From an uncultured Chloroflexota bacterium (GTDB lineage: Bacteria; Chloroflexota; Limnocylindria; Limnocylindrales; Limnocylindraceae), in the NCBI GenBank assembly GCA_903847005.1, contig CAINCM010000099.1, forward strand, positions 1 to 9,185: 9,185 nucleotides of DNA, read 5' to 3'. The notes beneath the pieces are model-generated. The model had not been told where the DNA came from and made no database searches. It saw nothing but the letters and a program-made list of their open reading frames with translations. The stretch's first letter is position 1; each line of letters opens with the position of its first letter. This document shows, piece by piece, positions 1-6,724 of this stretch. Both the position numbers and the translations under genes were made by a program.

Positions 1-893
1 CCGCCGGCGGGTGGCGGGAGAAGCGCGTGGTCCAGCGCAGACTGCAGATCGGCAACGGTGGCGACGCGCACGATCTCGACCCCTTCGGGGAGCGGGATGG
101 CGACACGTGCCGCGATCAGCACGACGTCGGCGCCGCGATCGCGCGCCGCTTCGGCGAGAGCGACGCCTTGACGTCCGGAGGAGCGGTTCGCCAGGATGCG
201 CACGGCGTCGATCGGCTCTTCGGTACCTCCAGCGGTGATGACAACTCGTCGGCCGGAGAGATCTCCGGCGGGAACCAGGGGCGGTCGTCGCGCCTCGTTC
301 GGCTCGCGGATCGGTGCGTTGCCGATCGCGCGCACCAGCGCTTCGACAAGCGTCGCAGGATCCGGGAGGCGGCCGACGCCGCTGCTACCCGATGCCAGCG
401 CGCCACTCTCGGGTGGGACGATCGTGTAACCGAAGTCGTCGGTGAGGCGGGCAGCATTGGTCGCGGTCGCTGGGTGCGCCCACATCTCGCCGTCCATCGC
501 AGGGGCGACAACCACCGGTGCCGTGGTGGCGAGGCAGGCGGCGGTCACGACGTCGCCGGCGAGTCCGCCGGCCATCGCGCCGAGCCACTGCGCCGTCGCC
601 GGCGCGACCAGGATCGCGTCGGCGCTATCTGCCGCTACGATGTGGCCGATGCGACCGTCTGGGAGAAGGTCGAGAAGATCAGCGTCTACCGCGTGGCCGG
701 TGAGCGTGCGCAGGGTGAGCGGTGAGACGAATCTCGTCGCGGCAGGCGTGAGGAGAGCCTGGACATCTGCGCCTGCGGCGCGCAGCGCGCGCACGATCTC
801 AGGCGACTTGAATGCGGCGATCGACCCCGTCACGCCGAGAACGATCAGACGACCGCTCAGCGGTCCGTGTGACTTCGCGGATGCGCCGCTCAT
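1..893 (-). CDS. coaBC: CoaBC, bifunctional phosphopantothenoylcysteine decarboxylase / phosphopantothenate-cysteine ligase (3' end cut by window)
   Basis: This cytosolic enzyme joins 4'-phosphopantothenate to cysteine and then decarboxylates the product, giving 4'-phosphopantetheine for coenzyme A. I translated it by hand; 297 residues lie in the window, against about 400 in the family, so the C-terminal quarter is beyond base 1. The FMN-dependent decarboxylase domain (CoaC, about residues 13-190) shows GVTGSIAAFK at 20-29, the catalytic His84 in GHI, APAT at 97-100, APAMDGEMW at 130-138 and SGVGRLPDP at 171-179. The ligase domain (CoaB) begins near 213 with ITAGGTEEPIDAVR and NRSSGRQG. Its ATG overlaps the coaX stop as ATGA, indicating translational coupling in a CoA operon. 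Three usual decarboxylase residues differ: the Asn of PxMNxxMW is Asp134, the Cys of the ACGxxG flap is Ser168, and the Asn of PASANT is Gln102. The family call is secure. Confidence 0.95.
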   Translation of the reverse strand, partial: MSGASAKSHGPLSGRLIVLGVTGSIAAFKSPEIVRALRAAGADVQALLTPAATRFVSPLTLRTLTGHAVDADLLDLLPDGRIGHIVAADSADAILVAPATAQWLGAMAGGLAGDVVTAACLATTAPVVVAPAMDGEMWAHPATATNAARLTDDFGYTIVPPESGALASGSSGVGRLPDPATLVEALVRAIGNAPIREPNEARRPPLVPAGDLSGRRVVITAGGTEEPIDAVRILANRSSGRQGVALAEAARDRGADVVLIAARVAIPLPEGVEIVRVATVADLQSALDHALLPPPAG

Positions 894-1693
894 GTGCGGA
901 CCCGACGTGACAGCGCAAGGAGTGCGCGGACGACAAGATCGGGGTCACGCAGATCGGCGCGGATCCCTGCACTCCAACCCGCCGTCGCCGCGCCGCCGGT
1001 GAGGCTGATCACAGGTGCAGGCGAACCCGGATCGCGTCGCTCCATGTCGGCGACACTCTCGTTGATCAGAGCCACGAGACCGCCTCGGATGCTGCGCAGG
1101 ATCCCGGACGCGAGTGCGCTCTCGGTGGATGCGCCGATCGGTCCAGGGATGTCGGGGCTCTCGTCATACAGGGTCACCTCCGGGAGTGCGGCGGTTCCGC
1201 TGGCGAGTGCGCGTGCGGCAAGGAGGGGCGAGGCGGCGATCGCACCGCCGAGCAGCTCGCCGGACCGACTCACGCACGTCAGCGTGAGCGCCGTGCCGAG
1301 TGTCACTGCGATCGCTCCGCGGCCCTGTGGCGCGCCGTGTTCCGCATAGGTAAACCAGGCGGCGAGCGCGCGATCGACACCGATCCGATCGGGCTGCTCG
1401 AGTCGTGAGACGAGGGGTAGGTCGGTGCTGGCGAGCAGCTCGACTCGAACGCCGCGTGCGGCCGCAACGGTCTGTAGCGCTGCGGTGCCTTCGGGGACGA
1501 CGCTCCCCACAACGAGTTCTGTGGCGGCACCCCCCTCGCCGACGGTGAGGTCGAGAAGCGCCTCGATGACGCGACGCCAGGCGCCGCCATCCTTGGGGTC
1601 GTGGGGCGAGGCGACACGCAGCGAGACGAGGGCGCCTTCGCGCAGGTAGCCGGCCTTTGCGGCGCTGTTTCCAAGATCAACGGCGTAGCGCAC
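890..1693 (-). CDS. coaX: Type III pantothenate kinase (CoaX)
   Basis: Catalyses ATP-dependent phosphorylation of pantothenate, the first step of coenzyme A synthesis, in the cytosol. The 267-aa length fits the family (about 250-265). The ASKHA-fold signatures are visible: DLGNS at residues 6-10 (phosphate-1, DxGNT/S), the GxDR motif RIGVDRALAA at 103-112 whose Asp107 corresponds to the catalytic base, LGTALT at 132-137 (phosphate-2), GGAIA at 149-153, ALPEV at 169-173, IGASTESALASGI at 186-198 and LTGG at 231-234. Two spots are odd: the acidic residue expected before xGTA is Thr131, and the Pro-Gly usual after GGxI is Ala-Ser at 154-155. The start is GTG, supported by the N-terminal DxGN spacing and by TATCAT ending 6 nt upstream. 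It is the first gene of a coaX-coaBC operon. The kinase identity is secure; full activity is not proven by sequence. Confidence 0.93.
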   Translation of the reverse strand: MRYAVDLGNSAAKAGYLREGALVSLRVASPHDPKDGGAWRRVIEALLDLTVGEGGAATELVVGSVVPEGTAALQTVAAARGVRVELLASTDLPLVSRLEQPDRIGVDRALAAWFTYAEHGAPQGRGAIAVTLGTALTLTCVSRSGELLGGAIAASPLLAARALASGTAALPEVTLYDESPDIPGPIGASTESALASGILRSIRGGLVALINESVADMERRDPGSPAPVISLTGGAATAGWSAGIRADLRDPDLVVRALLALSRRVRT

Positions 1694-1699
1694 GAGCCG

Positions 1700-1705
1700 A
1701 TGATA
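1700..1705 (-). promoter_or_regulatory. -10 element for a leaderless coaX-coaBC transcript
   Basis: On the minus strand TATCAT (four of six matches to TATAAT, and a TANNNT fit) is followed by exactly six bases, CGGCTC, and then the GTG start of coaX. This puts the hexamer at -12 to -7 if transcription starts on the G of GTG, so the mRNA would have no leader. There is no Shine-Dalgarno sequence before the start and no clear -35 box. Confidence 0.6.
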
Positions 1706-1757
1706 GGCGGGGCGGGGGATCGGCGGGCGCGTGTTCGCGGCACGCAGGCGGCTGCGC

Positions 1758-1763
1758 TAGGCT
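1758..1763 (+). promoter_or_regulatory. -10 element for the 1773 gene and M16 peptidase operon
   Basis: TAGGCT lies 9 nt before the ATG at 1773, so transcription would start within about 3 nt of the start codon. It sits inside a 10-mer, CGCTAGGCTC (1755-1764), that recurs exactly before ndk at 3592-3601. No ribosome binding site is visible. It lies back to back with the coaX promoter in a 79-nt divergent gap. Confidence 0.5.
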
Positions 1764-1772
1764 CACCCTCTC

Positions 1773-2252
1773 ATGGATCATGACCACGACGAGCGGGTGC
1801 CCGGCCTCTTTGTGAATCGAGGGCTCGCCATCCTGCGCGCGGACAAAGCGAACGTCCTTCGGCCCCTTCTTCGGCAGACCGTTGCCTACCAACACCGTGT
1901 GGGGGGAGAGCTGATTGCCCGAGGCGTGGGCTGGGTCGAGGAGGTCCTCGGCGACGATCCGGATGTCTCCTCCATCTTCACGCCGCTCACCATCACCATC
2001 AACGTGGACGCGTTCCAGAGCGTCGAGTTCGATCTCTCGGAGCCTGGTCACCTGCGATACACGCTGCGCGGCAACGACGCCGTGGTGGAGATCGAGTACC
2101 GCGCTGGCGCGGTCGCTTCGCGTAGCGAACCGGTGCGAACTTGGCTCGAGTATCGCGGAGAAGAGTACGTGCAGATCGAACTGCCGACGCAGGCCTGGCC
2201 GAGCGTCGATGCCGCCGCGGACTCTTCTGAATCTGGACGCAGCGAATCCTGA
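1773..2252 (+). CDS. Conserved-looking hypothetical protein, 159 aa
   Basis: I do not recognise this protein. It is soluble, with no membrane segment or signal peptide. It opens with an Asp/His-rich stretch (MDHDHDE) that could bind metal, but this is only a hint. Residues about 15-60 look helical (a GLAILRADKANVLRPLLRQ stretch and a WVEEVL segment). Residues 64-145 alternate polar and hydrophobic residues, with several Tyr/Trp-containing stretches such as WLEYRGEEYV, as in a beta-rich domain. The last 15 residues are Ser/Asp/Glu-rich and probably disordered. Support for coding comes from a -10 hexamer just before the ATG, filling of the gap between two promoters and a stop codon that overlaps the probable start of the downstream peptidase. 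The operon position suggests a role linked to the M16 peptidase, for example as partner or substrate, but this is a guess. Confidence 0.75.
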   Translation: MDHDHDERVPGLFVNRGLAILRADKANVLRPLLRQTVAYQHRVGGELIARGVGWVEEVLGDDPDVSSIFTPLTITINVDAFQSVEFDLSEPGHLRYTLRGNDAVVEIEYRAGAVASRSEPVRTWLEYRGEEYVQIELPTQAWPSVDAAADSSESGRSES

Positions 2253-2305
2253 CGCAGCGCGCACTTCGATCCCGCGCACTTCGGGGAGGGCCGCTCAAGT
2301 CTTCC

Positions 2306-3589
2306 GTGTTCATCCAGACCCCTTCGGCGCGAAGCGTTGCCATCGCCATCGCCGTGGGTGCGGGGTCGAGACACGAACACACGTCCGAGCGCGGCGCGGC
2401 GCACCTGCTCGAACACCTCTGCTTCCGCGGCATCCCAGGCGCCGAGGATTCAGCGGCGCTCGCCCATGCAATGGAGTCGCTCGGGGCGACGTCGAATGCG
2501 GGCACCGACAGAGAGAGCACGATCTATTGGATCCATGCGCCGCGCGCAACCGCAGTCGACGCGGCGCGGCTGATCGGTGCGGTGGTGCTCGCACCCCTCC
2601 TGCAGGCAGCGCACATGCGCATCGAGCGGCAGATTGTCATCGAAGAGATCCGCTCGTACGACGATGACCCGAGCGAGCAGGCGGGGACGGCACTCGATCG
2701 CGCGCTCTTCGGCGGTCATGCGCTTGGACGAGAGATTGCCGGGCGACCCGCTGAGGTTCGTGCGCTTCGCCACGAGGCGGTGACGCGCTTCCATGCCCGC
2801 ACCTATACGCCGTCGGCGACCACGCTTGCGATCGCTGGGGACCTGACGTCGTCTGGTGCAGGGGAGATCGCTCGCGCAGCGTTTGCAACGCTCCCGCGAC
2901 GGGTCGGGATGCGGCGTCGCGCCGTCACCAAGCCTGCGACGACGAGGGTTCCCGCTCGAGGCGAGGGGCTCGTCGCGAAGATTCGAGATGGCGAGCAGGC
3001 GCAGTTCGCTCTCGGCCTCCCCGCGCTGCGACGCGAAGATCCCGATGCCCCAACGCTCGAGCTCCTCGCAACGATCTTGGGCGATGGATCTGCAAGTCGA
3101 CTCTTCCTCGATCTGCGCGAAGATCGCGGCCTGGTATACGACATCAGTGCGAGCAGCATCGAATACGCAGATGCCGGCGCGTTGATCGTCGCAGGCGGTG
3201 CCGACCCGTCGAAGGTGCTCCCCGCGCTGCTGTTGGTGACGGAGTCGCTCCGGCGCCTCGCTCGCGAAGCGCCGAGCGAGCGAGAGCTGGAACGCGCGCG
3301 CGCATACCTTGCGGGTCGCCTTGAGCGTGCCGCGGACGATCCACGAGGGCTCGCGGAGTGGCACGCGAGCCAGCGTCTCCTCCGCCGATCGCCACAGGAG
3401 ATCTCCGACCTGCGTGCAGAGCTGATGCGCGTACGACCCGCCGACCTCCTTCGCGTCGCGCGTCGGCTGGCGAAGGTTGGCGGATTCCGCGTCGGCCTCT
3501 CCGCGCCACGGGCCACCATCCGGGCGATCCGTCGCGCAGCGGCTCGCGGCGACCTCGACCCCGCACGACCCCTGCCCCGAAGACGGTGA
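2306..3589 (+). CDS. M16 family zinc metallopeptidase (processing-peptidase/PqqL type)
   Basis: A predicted zinc-dependent peptidase of the pitrilysin/processing peptidase family. Numbered from the GTG at 2306 (427 aa), the inverted zinc motif HLLEH is at residues 33-37 and the third ligand is Glu113 in VIEEI, giving HxxEH-X75-E, the family pattern. The second half carries the usual non-catalytic M16 domain, with GSASRLFLDLREDRGLVYDIS at about 250-270 containing the conserved Arg/Tyr-type motif. There is no signal peptide, so it is probably cytosolic. The total length matches single-unit M16B proteins, which usually pair with a second subunit; no second M16 gene is in the window. The GTG start leaves the first beta-strand short: the reading frame continues upstream with LRGG...SSV resembling the family N-terminus, and a CTG at 2249 overlaps the previous stop. 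A GGGGAGGG at 2283-2290 lies 15 nt before the GTG, too far for a good ribosome site. Confidence 0.9.
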   Translation: MFIQTPSARSVAIAIAVGAGSRHEHTSERGAAHLLEHLCFRGIPGAEDSAALAHAMESLGATSNAGTDRESTIYWIHAPRATAVDAARLIGAVVLAPLLQAAHMRIERQIVIEEIRSYDDDPSEQAGTALDRALFGGHALGREIAGRPAEVRALRHEAVTRFHARTYTPSATTLAIAGDLTSSGAGEIARAAFATLPRRVGMRRRAVTKPATTRVPARGEGLVAKIRDGEQAQFALGLPALRREDPDAPTLELLATILGDGSASRLFLDLREDRGLVYDISASSIEYADAGALIVAGGADPSKVLPALLLVTESLRRLAREAPSERELERARAYLAGRLERAADDPRGLAEWHASQRLLRRSPQEISDLRAELMRVRPADLLRVARRLAKVGGFRVGLSAPRATIRAIRRAAARGDLDPARPLPRRR

Positions 3590-3594
3590 TCCGC

Positions 3595-3600
3595 TAGGCT
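3595..3600 (+). promoter_or_regulatory. -10 element for leaderless ndk transcript
   Basis: TAGGCT is followed by six bases (CTGACC) and then the ndk ATG, the exact -12 to -7 placement for a transcript starting on the A of ATG. The element falls in the 17-nt gap after the peptidase stop codon, so any upstream promoter contact lies inside the peptidase coding sequence. It is the same 10-mer as at 1755-1764. No -35 box is evident. Confidence 0.6.
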
Positions 3601-3606
3601 CTGACC

Positions 3607-4071
3607 ATGAAGTCAGAGCGAACCCTTGTCCTCGTCAAGCCGGACGGAGTCCAGCGACTCCTCGCGGGTCGCGTCATCTCGCGCTTCGAAGATCGCGGGC
3701 TGAAGATCGTTGCGATGAAGTTGATGCACGTGAGCAGGCAACTCGCGGAGACGCACTACGCCGTGCACGCCGCTCGACCGTTCTTCGCCGGCCTCGTCGC
3801 CTTCATCACCTCAGGTCCGGTCGTCGCACTTGTCCTCGAGGGACCGAGCGCCATCAGCGTGGTTCGCTCGATGGTTGGCGCGACGAAGCCACACGAGGCG
3901 GCACCGGGCACCATCCGAGGCGACTTCGGCCTCGAGACGGCGAAGAACCTGATTCACGCGTCGGATGCTCCGGAGACGGCCGCAGCGGAGATCGCACTCT
4001 GGTTCAGCAAGGGCGAACTTGTTGAGTACACGCGCGGCGTCGACGACTGGGTCCTTTCGGACGAGGAGTAG
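3607..4071 (+). CDS. ndk: Nucleoside diphosphate kinase
   Basis: Transfers the gamma-phosphate of ATP to nucleoside diphosphates through a phosphohistidine intermediate, balancing NTP and dNTP pools in the cytosol. The 154-aa length is slightly above the usual 135-150. Motifs in order: the N-terminal strand [13 protein letters not shown] (5-17) with the conserved Lys11, [16 protein letters not shown] (57-72), [17 protein letters not shown] (91-107) and the active-site segment [16 protein letters not shown] (114-129) with catalytic His117. The segment reads HASD rather than the common HGSD, a mild change. WF at 132-133 and the acidic C-terminus fit the family. The gene has its own leaderless-type promoter, so it need not depend on the peptidase operon. 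Its stop lies only 3 nt from the stop of the convergent membrane-protein gene, leaving no room for a terminator. Confidence 0.97.
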   Translation: MKSERTLVLVKPDGVQRLLAGRVISRFEDRGLKIVAMKLMHVSRQLAETHYAVHAARPFFAGLVAFITSGPVVALVLEGPSAISVVRSMVGATKPHEAAPGTIRGDFGLETAKNLIHASDAPETAAAEIALWFSKGELVEYTRGVDDWVLSDEE

Positions 4072-4074
4072 CGG

Positions 4075-5553
4075 CTAGGGGAGTTCCATCGGCGCCGCGG
4101 TCGACTCGGGCGCGGGACGGAGCAGTTCAGAGGCCGCCGATTCGACATCGATCGCCCCGGCGGCCGTGCCCGCGATCAGCACTGTCCCGGCCAACATTGC
4201 GATGGTGATGGGGTGCGTGACCCTTCGCACCTCTGTGCGCTGGACGTCTCGACTTTTCTGTGCGAGCCCAACGAGAAGGACGCGGAGAACTGCCGCGACG
4301 AGCGCAACGGCACCAACGAGTGCCGCGACATAGGTGATGGCGTTTCCGCCAGCGCCGACCACTTCCACGCGGGCTGCCCACAAGGCACTTCCTGGCAGCG
4401 CCACCAGTGCGAACGCAACGCCGAGCAAGACGACGCCGATCGCGCTCGTGTGTCGAGCCCATCCGGTCAGTTCCTGGAGCGACACGAGGTCGTAGCGACG
4501 CCGGATGGCGGCTCGCCACAATCCGAAGAGCGAGATCGCGAGGGTTGCGGGGATCACGAGTTCATGAGGTGCGAGGGTCGAGGGTCGGGTGATCACCGCG
4601 GCGAGTCCGAGCACGAGCCAGCCGCTGCTGCCAACGGCGAAGAATCCGAGCACCTCTCCGACGTCGTCATGGAGGAGAGCGGAGACTCCGCCGAAGAGCA
4701 TCGTGAACGCCCCCGTGAGCACGAGGATCGGAAGGACGGCACCGCCCATCGGTTCGTTGACCGCTGCGATGAGCAGCGAGAGCTCGCTGAAGATGATGAG
4801 CGTGATCGCCGCGGGGATCCACACGCCAACCATGAGCGATCCGACGATCGGCAGCGAGTCGAAGATCCGCACCAAGCGGTGATGGAAGGGGAAGGCTCCC
4901 ACCGAGGCGAGGACGATCAGCGAGAGCGAGAGTGCCACGCCTGCGGTGAGCGACGCGGTCGTGGCATAGGCCGGATCGGTCGCCGAGAGCGGGATCGAAT
5001 CGCGCAGGAGCTCGGCGATCACCGTGAGCGTGATGAGGACGCCGGCGCTGCGAAGGTCTCGGAACACCGCACGTGCACGCTCTGCGTCCTCCTTCCCCCC
5101 TGCTGCAAGTGCGGCGAGCGACGTCCCTCCGATCAGCAGCAGCGTGATCGGCGCGAGTCCGATGGGGATCGCAAGCGCAAGATCGATGACGGCGAGTCCG
5201 AAGAGCGCGACCTGCCCCATCGCGCCGGCGCGTCGACCTTCGCCAACGGCAACGATGATCGCGAAGATCGGGCCACCGAGTGCGACCAGGAGTCGGCCAG
5301 GCTGCGATGGATTGATCGTGAGCTCTCCGATCGAGAGCGTCGACGACACACCGGCACCGGCAACGAATGCCGCACCGCCGCTGAGGAGCAACAGTGCGAC
5401 GACGAGATGCCGTGCTCGCGCCGCCGAATGCAGGGGGTCGGCGATGCGCGGCAGGCGTACGAGTGGCACGGCAACGAGGCTCAGCAGTGCGATGGCGAGT
5501 GGTGCGAGCGCACGCAACGCACTCAGCAGCAGGGCGCCCTGTGCCTCGGTCAT
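4075..5553 (-). CDS. NuoN-like (complex I / Mrp antiporter-type) membrane subunit lacking the usual pump lysines
   Basis: A 492-aa integral membrane protein with about 14 predicted helices, the size and layout of NuoN/NuoM/HyfF-type proton-translocating subunits. The landmarks fall in family order: PFHHRLVRIFDSLP at 222-235 (NuoN VPFHxWxPDVYxGAP), ALLHDDVGEVLGF at 292-304 (AL.Q.NIKRLLGYSS), LQELTGWARHT at 359-369 (the loop usually reading L.DL.GL.rr.P) and ALPGSALWAARVEV at 385-398 (GIP...GF.GKF). Compared from memory with E. coli NuoN, the acidic TM5 residue falls on Gly132, the TM7 lysine on Ser217, the TM8 lysine on Pro247, and the TM12 lysine on Arg395. Proton pumping by the normal route is therefore doubtful. 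It is the last gene of the lepB operon; its ATG overlaps the previous stop as ATGA. No other complex I, hydrogenase or Mrp gene is present. Fold assignment is fairly firm; function is unknown. Confidence 0.75.
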   Translation of the reverse strand: MTEAQGALLLSALRALAPLAIALLSLVAVPLVRLPRIADPLHSAARARHLVVALLLLSGGAAFVAGAGVSSTLSIGELTINPSQPGRLLVALGGPIFAIIVAVGEGRRAGAMGQVALFGLAVIDLALAIPIGLAPITLLLIGGTSLAALAAGGKEDAERARAVFRDLRSAGVLITLTVIAELLRDSIPLSATDPAYATTASLTAGVALSLSLIVLASVGAFPFHHRLVRIFDSLPIVGSLMVGVWIPAAITLIIFSELSLLIAAVNEPMGGAVLPILVLTGAFTMLFGGVSALLHDDVGEVLGFFAVGSSGWLVLGLAAVITRPSTLAPHELVIPATLAISLFGLWRAAIRRRYDLVSLQELTGWARHTSAIGVVLLGVAFALVALPGSALWAARVEVVGAGGNAITYVAALVGAVALVAAVLRVLLVGLAQKSRDVQRTEVRRVTHPITIAMLAGTVLIAGTAAGAIDVESAASELLRPAPESTAAPMELP

Positions 5554-6161
5554 GACTCTTCGGCCTTCGTGAGCTGACCCGCGACGGCGGTCCCTGTGAG
5601 CAGCAGCGCCGCGAATCCTCCGGCGACAACGAGCGAGCTGAGCGTGTCGAGGGGACCGAGGATCGCCGCTCGAAGCAGCAGCGCGCCGGAGAGCGTGATG
5701 ACCGCGGCTCTCGCAGTGGCCTCAACGTAACGACTCGTGAGCAGCGGCGGCAGTCCGATCAGAAGCAGTGCGACGCCGGCGCTGCGCAGCAGCGTCGAGG
5801 TTCCTTCAATGGGCAGTGCGAGCGGCGAAGCGCCGAGCAGCAGGCCGACGAGCGCCGTTGCCACCACGACGGGGTGCTCGGCGAGCGTGGCCGCGATGCG
5901 TCGCGGCGCGAGGTCGCTCATCAGCGCTCGCGGCGTGAGAAGTCCCGGCGGCAGCGCCACGAGGATCGCTCCGAAGATGGCGGCGAGCCGCAGCACGAGG
6001 TTCAGCGGGAGCGAGTCGGTCGGATGAAACTCGAGGAGGGCAACGGCGGTGACGGCCACGATGAGCGCAATCCATGCGCCGCGGCGCGCGCTCGTGACGG
6101 CGAGAGCGGACGCGAGCGCTGCGATCGCTGCCAGCGGCAGCTCGAGGCCGAACGCACTCAC
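5550..6161 (-). CDS. Multi-helix membrane protein, possible HyfE/NuoK-type partner of the NuoN-like subunit
   Basis: A 203-aa hydrophobic protein with about six or seven likely membrane helices, roughly at 8-24, 28-45, 54-71, 97-116, 124-142, 151-169 and 172-191, and a short charged C-terminus. I do not recognise it by motif. Its length, position directly before a NuoN-like gene and C-terminal layout (Arg144, then a helix with Gly159, an acidic turn at Asp172, then the last helix) resemble hydrogenase-4 component HyfE, the NuoK-like partner of HyfF. The glutamate of the HyfE ENG motif would fall on Leu157, so the proton-path residue is also missing; this alignment is from memory and tentative. 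It starts with GTG, overlapping the lepB stop as GTGA, and ends overlapping the next ATG. An unrelated small membrane protein is the alternative. Confidence 0.7.
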   Translation of the reverse strand: MSAFGLELPLAAIAALASALAVTSARRGAWIALIVAVTAVALLEFHPTDSLPLNLVLRLAAIFGAILVALPPGLLTPRALMSDLAPRRIAATLAEHPVVVATALVGLLLGASPLALPIEGTSTLLRSAGVALLLIGLPPLLTSRYVEATARAAVITLSGALLLRAAILGPLDTLSSLVVAGGFAALLLTGTAVAGQLTKAEES

Positions 6162-6718
6162 GGCACGGACGGATACTCGGGCGGCACGACGACGCTCATC
6201 CGGTCGAGCGGGAAGTAGCGCACGAATGCGCGCCCGATGACGCTCGAGGAGGGGATCGGTCCGAACGCGCGCGAGTCAGAGGAGTTCGATCGGTGATCGC
6301 CAAACACCAGGATCTCATCTGGGCCGAGCGTCCACGAGGTGAGCTCCTCGACGTCGCTCCCGCCCTCGCGGTAGACATAGGGCTCGTCAACCTTCGTGCC
6401 GTCTACCGTGAGACCCTCGGGCCCGAGGACGATGGTTTCACCGGGAAGGCCGATCACTCGCTTGATATAGGGCGTGCCATCACTGCTCGACGGCCAGCTC
6501 TCGGGTGGCCGAAAGATCACCACATCGCCGCGATGAAAGCCGGTGATGCGGGGGGTGATCTTGTCCACCATAACGTACTCGCCAGGCTGAAAGGAGTTCT
6601 GCATAGATGTCTGCTCGACCCGGAACGGCTGGGTGACGAAGGTCATCAGGAGGTAGTACGCGATCACGGTGAGCGCGACGGTTTGCAGGATCTCAATCAG
6701 GAGGTGGCGCTTCCGCAT
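6158..6718 (-). CDS. lepB: Signal peptidase I
   Basis: Membrane-anchored serine protease (family S26A) that removes signal peptides from exported proteins on the outer face of the cytoplasmic membrane. The 186-aa protein has one N-terminal membrane anchor (about residues 7-28). The catalytic Ser38 is in TSMQNSF, a variant of SMxPTL. The Lys/Ser-dyad lysine is Lys86 in PYIKRVIGLPGE (83-94), and GDHRSNSSDSRAFGPI (140-155) is the conserved box E. The start at 6718 is chosen because MRKRH leads straight into the anchor and TATACT ends exactly 6 nt upstream; an open frame extends back to 6871 but adds a non-conserved Arg/Pro/Gly-rich stretch. It is the first gene of an operon with two membrane proteins, joined by 4-nt overlaps. 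Whether those partners need the peptidase, or merely share its transcript, cannot be told. Confidence 0.95.
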   Translation of the reverse strand: MRKRHLLIEILQTVALTVIAYYLLMTFVTQPFRVEQTSMQNSFQPGEYVMVDKITPRITGFHRGDVVIFRPPESWPSSSDGTPYIKRVIGLPGETIVLGPEGLTVDGTKVDEPYVYREGGSDVEELTSWTLGPDEILVFGDHRSNSSDSRAFGPIPSSSVIGRAFVRYFPLDRMSVVVPPEYPSVP

Positions 6719-6724
6719 GCGGGG

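Noticed and set aside
27..725. A 232-codon plus-strand open frame at the left edge
   Set aside because: The minus strand here encodes CoaBC with clear motifs throughout. The plus-strand product is Arg/Gly/Asp-rich and has no recognisable domain.
1729..1745. Imperfect hairpin GCGTG-7 nt-CACGC in the divergent coaX region
   Set aside because: A 5-bp stem is expected by chance at this GC content and neither promoter hexamer overlaps it.
4213..5577. A 454-codon open frame on the plus strand opposite the NuoN-like gene
   Set aside because: Its product is an almost featureless run of Glu, Arg, Asp and His, the expected mirror of a GC-rich hydrophobic membrane gene. It has no motif, and the minus strand matches a known family throughout.
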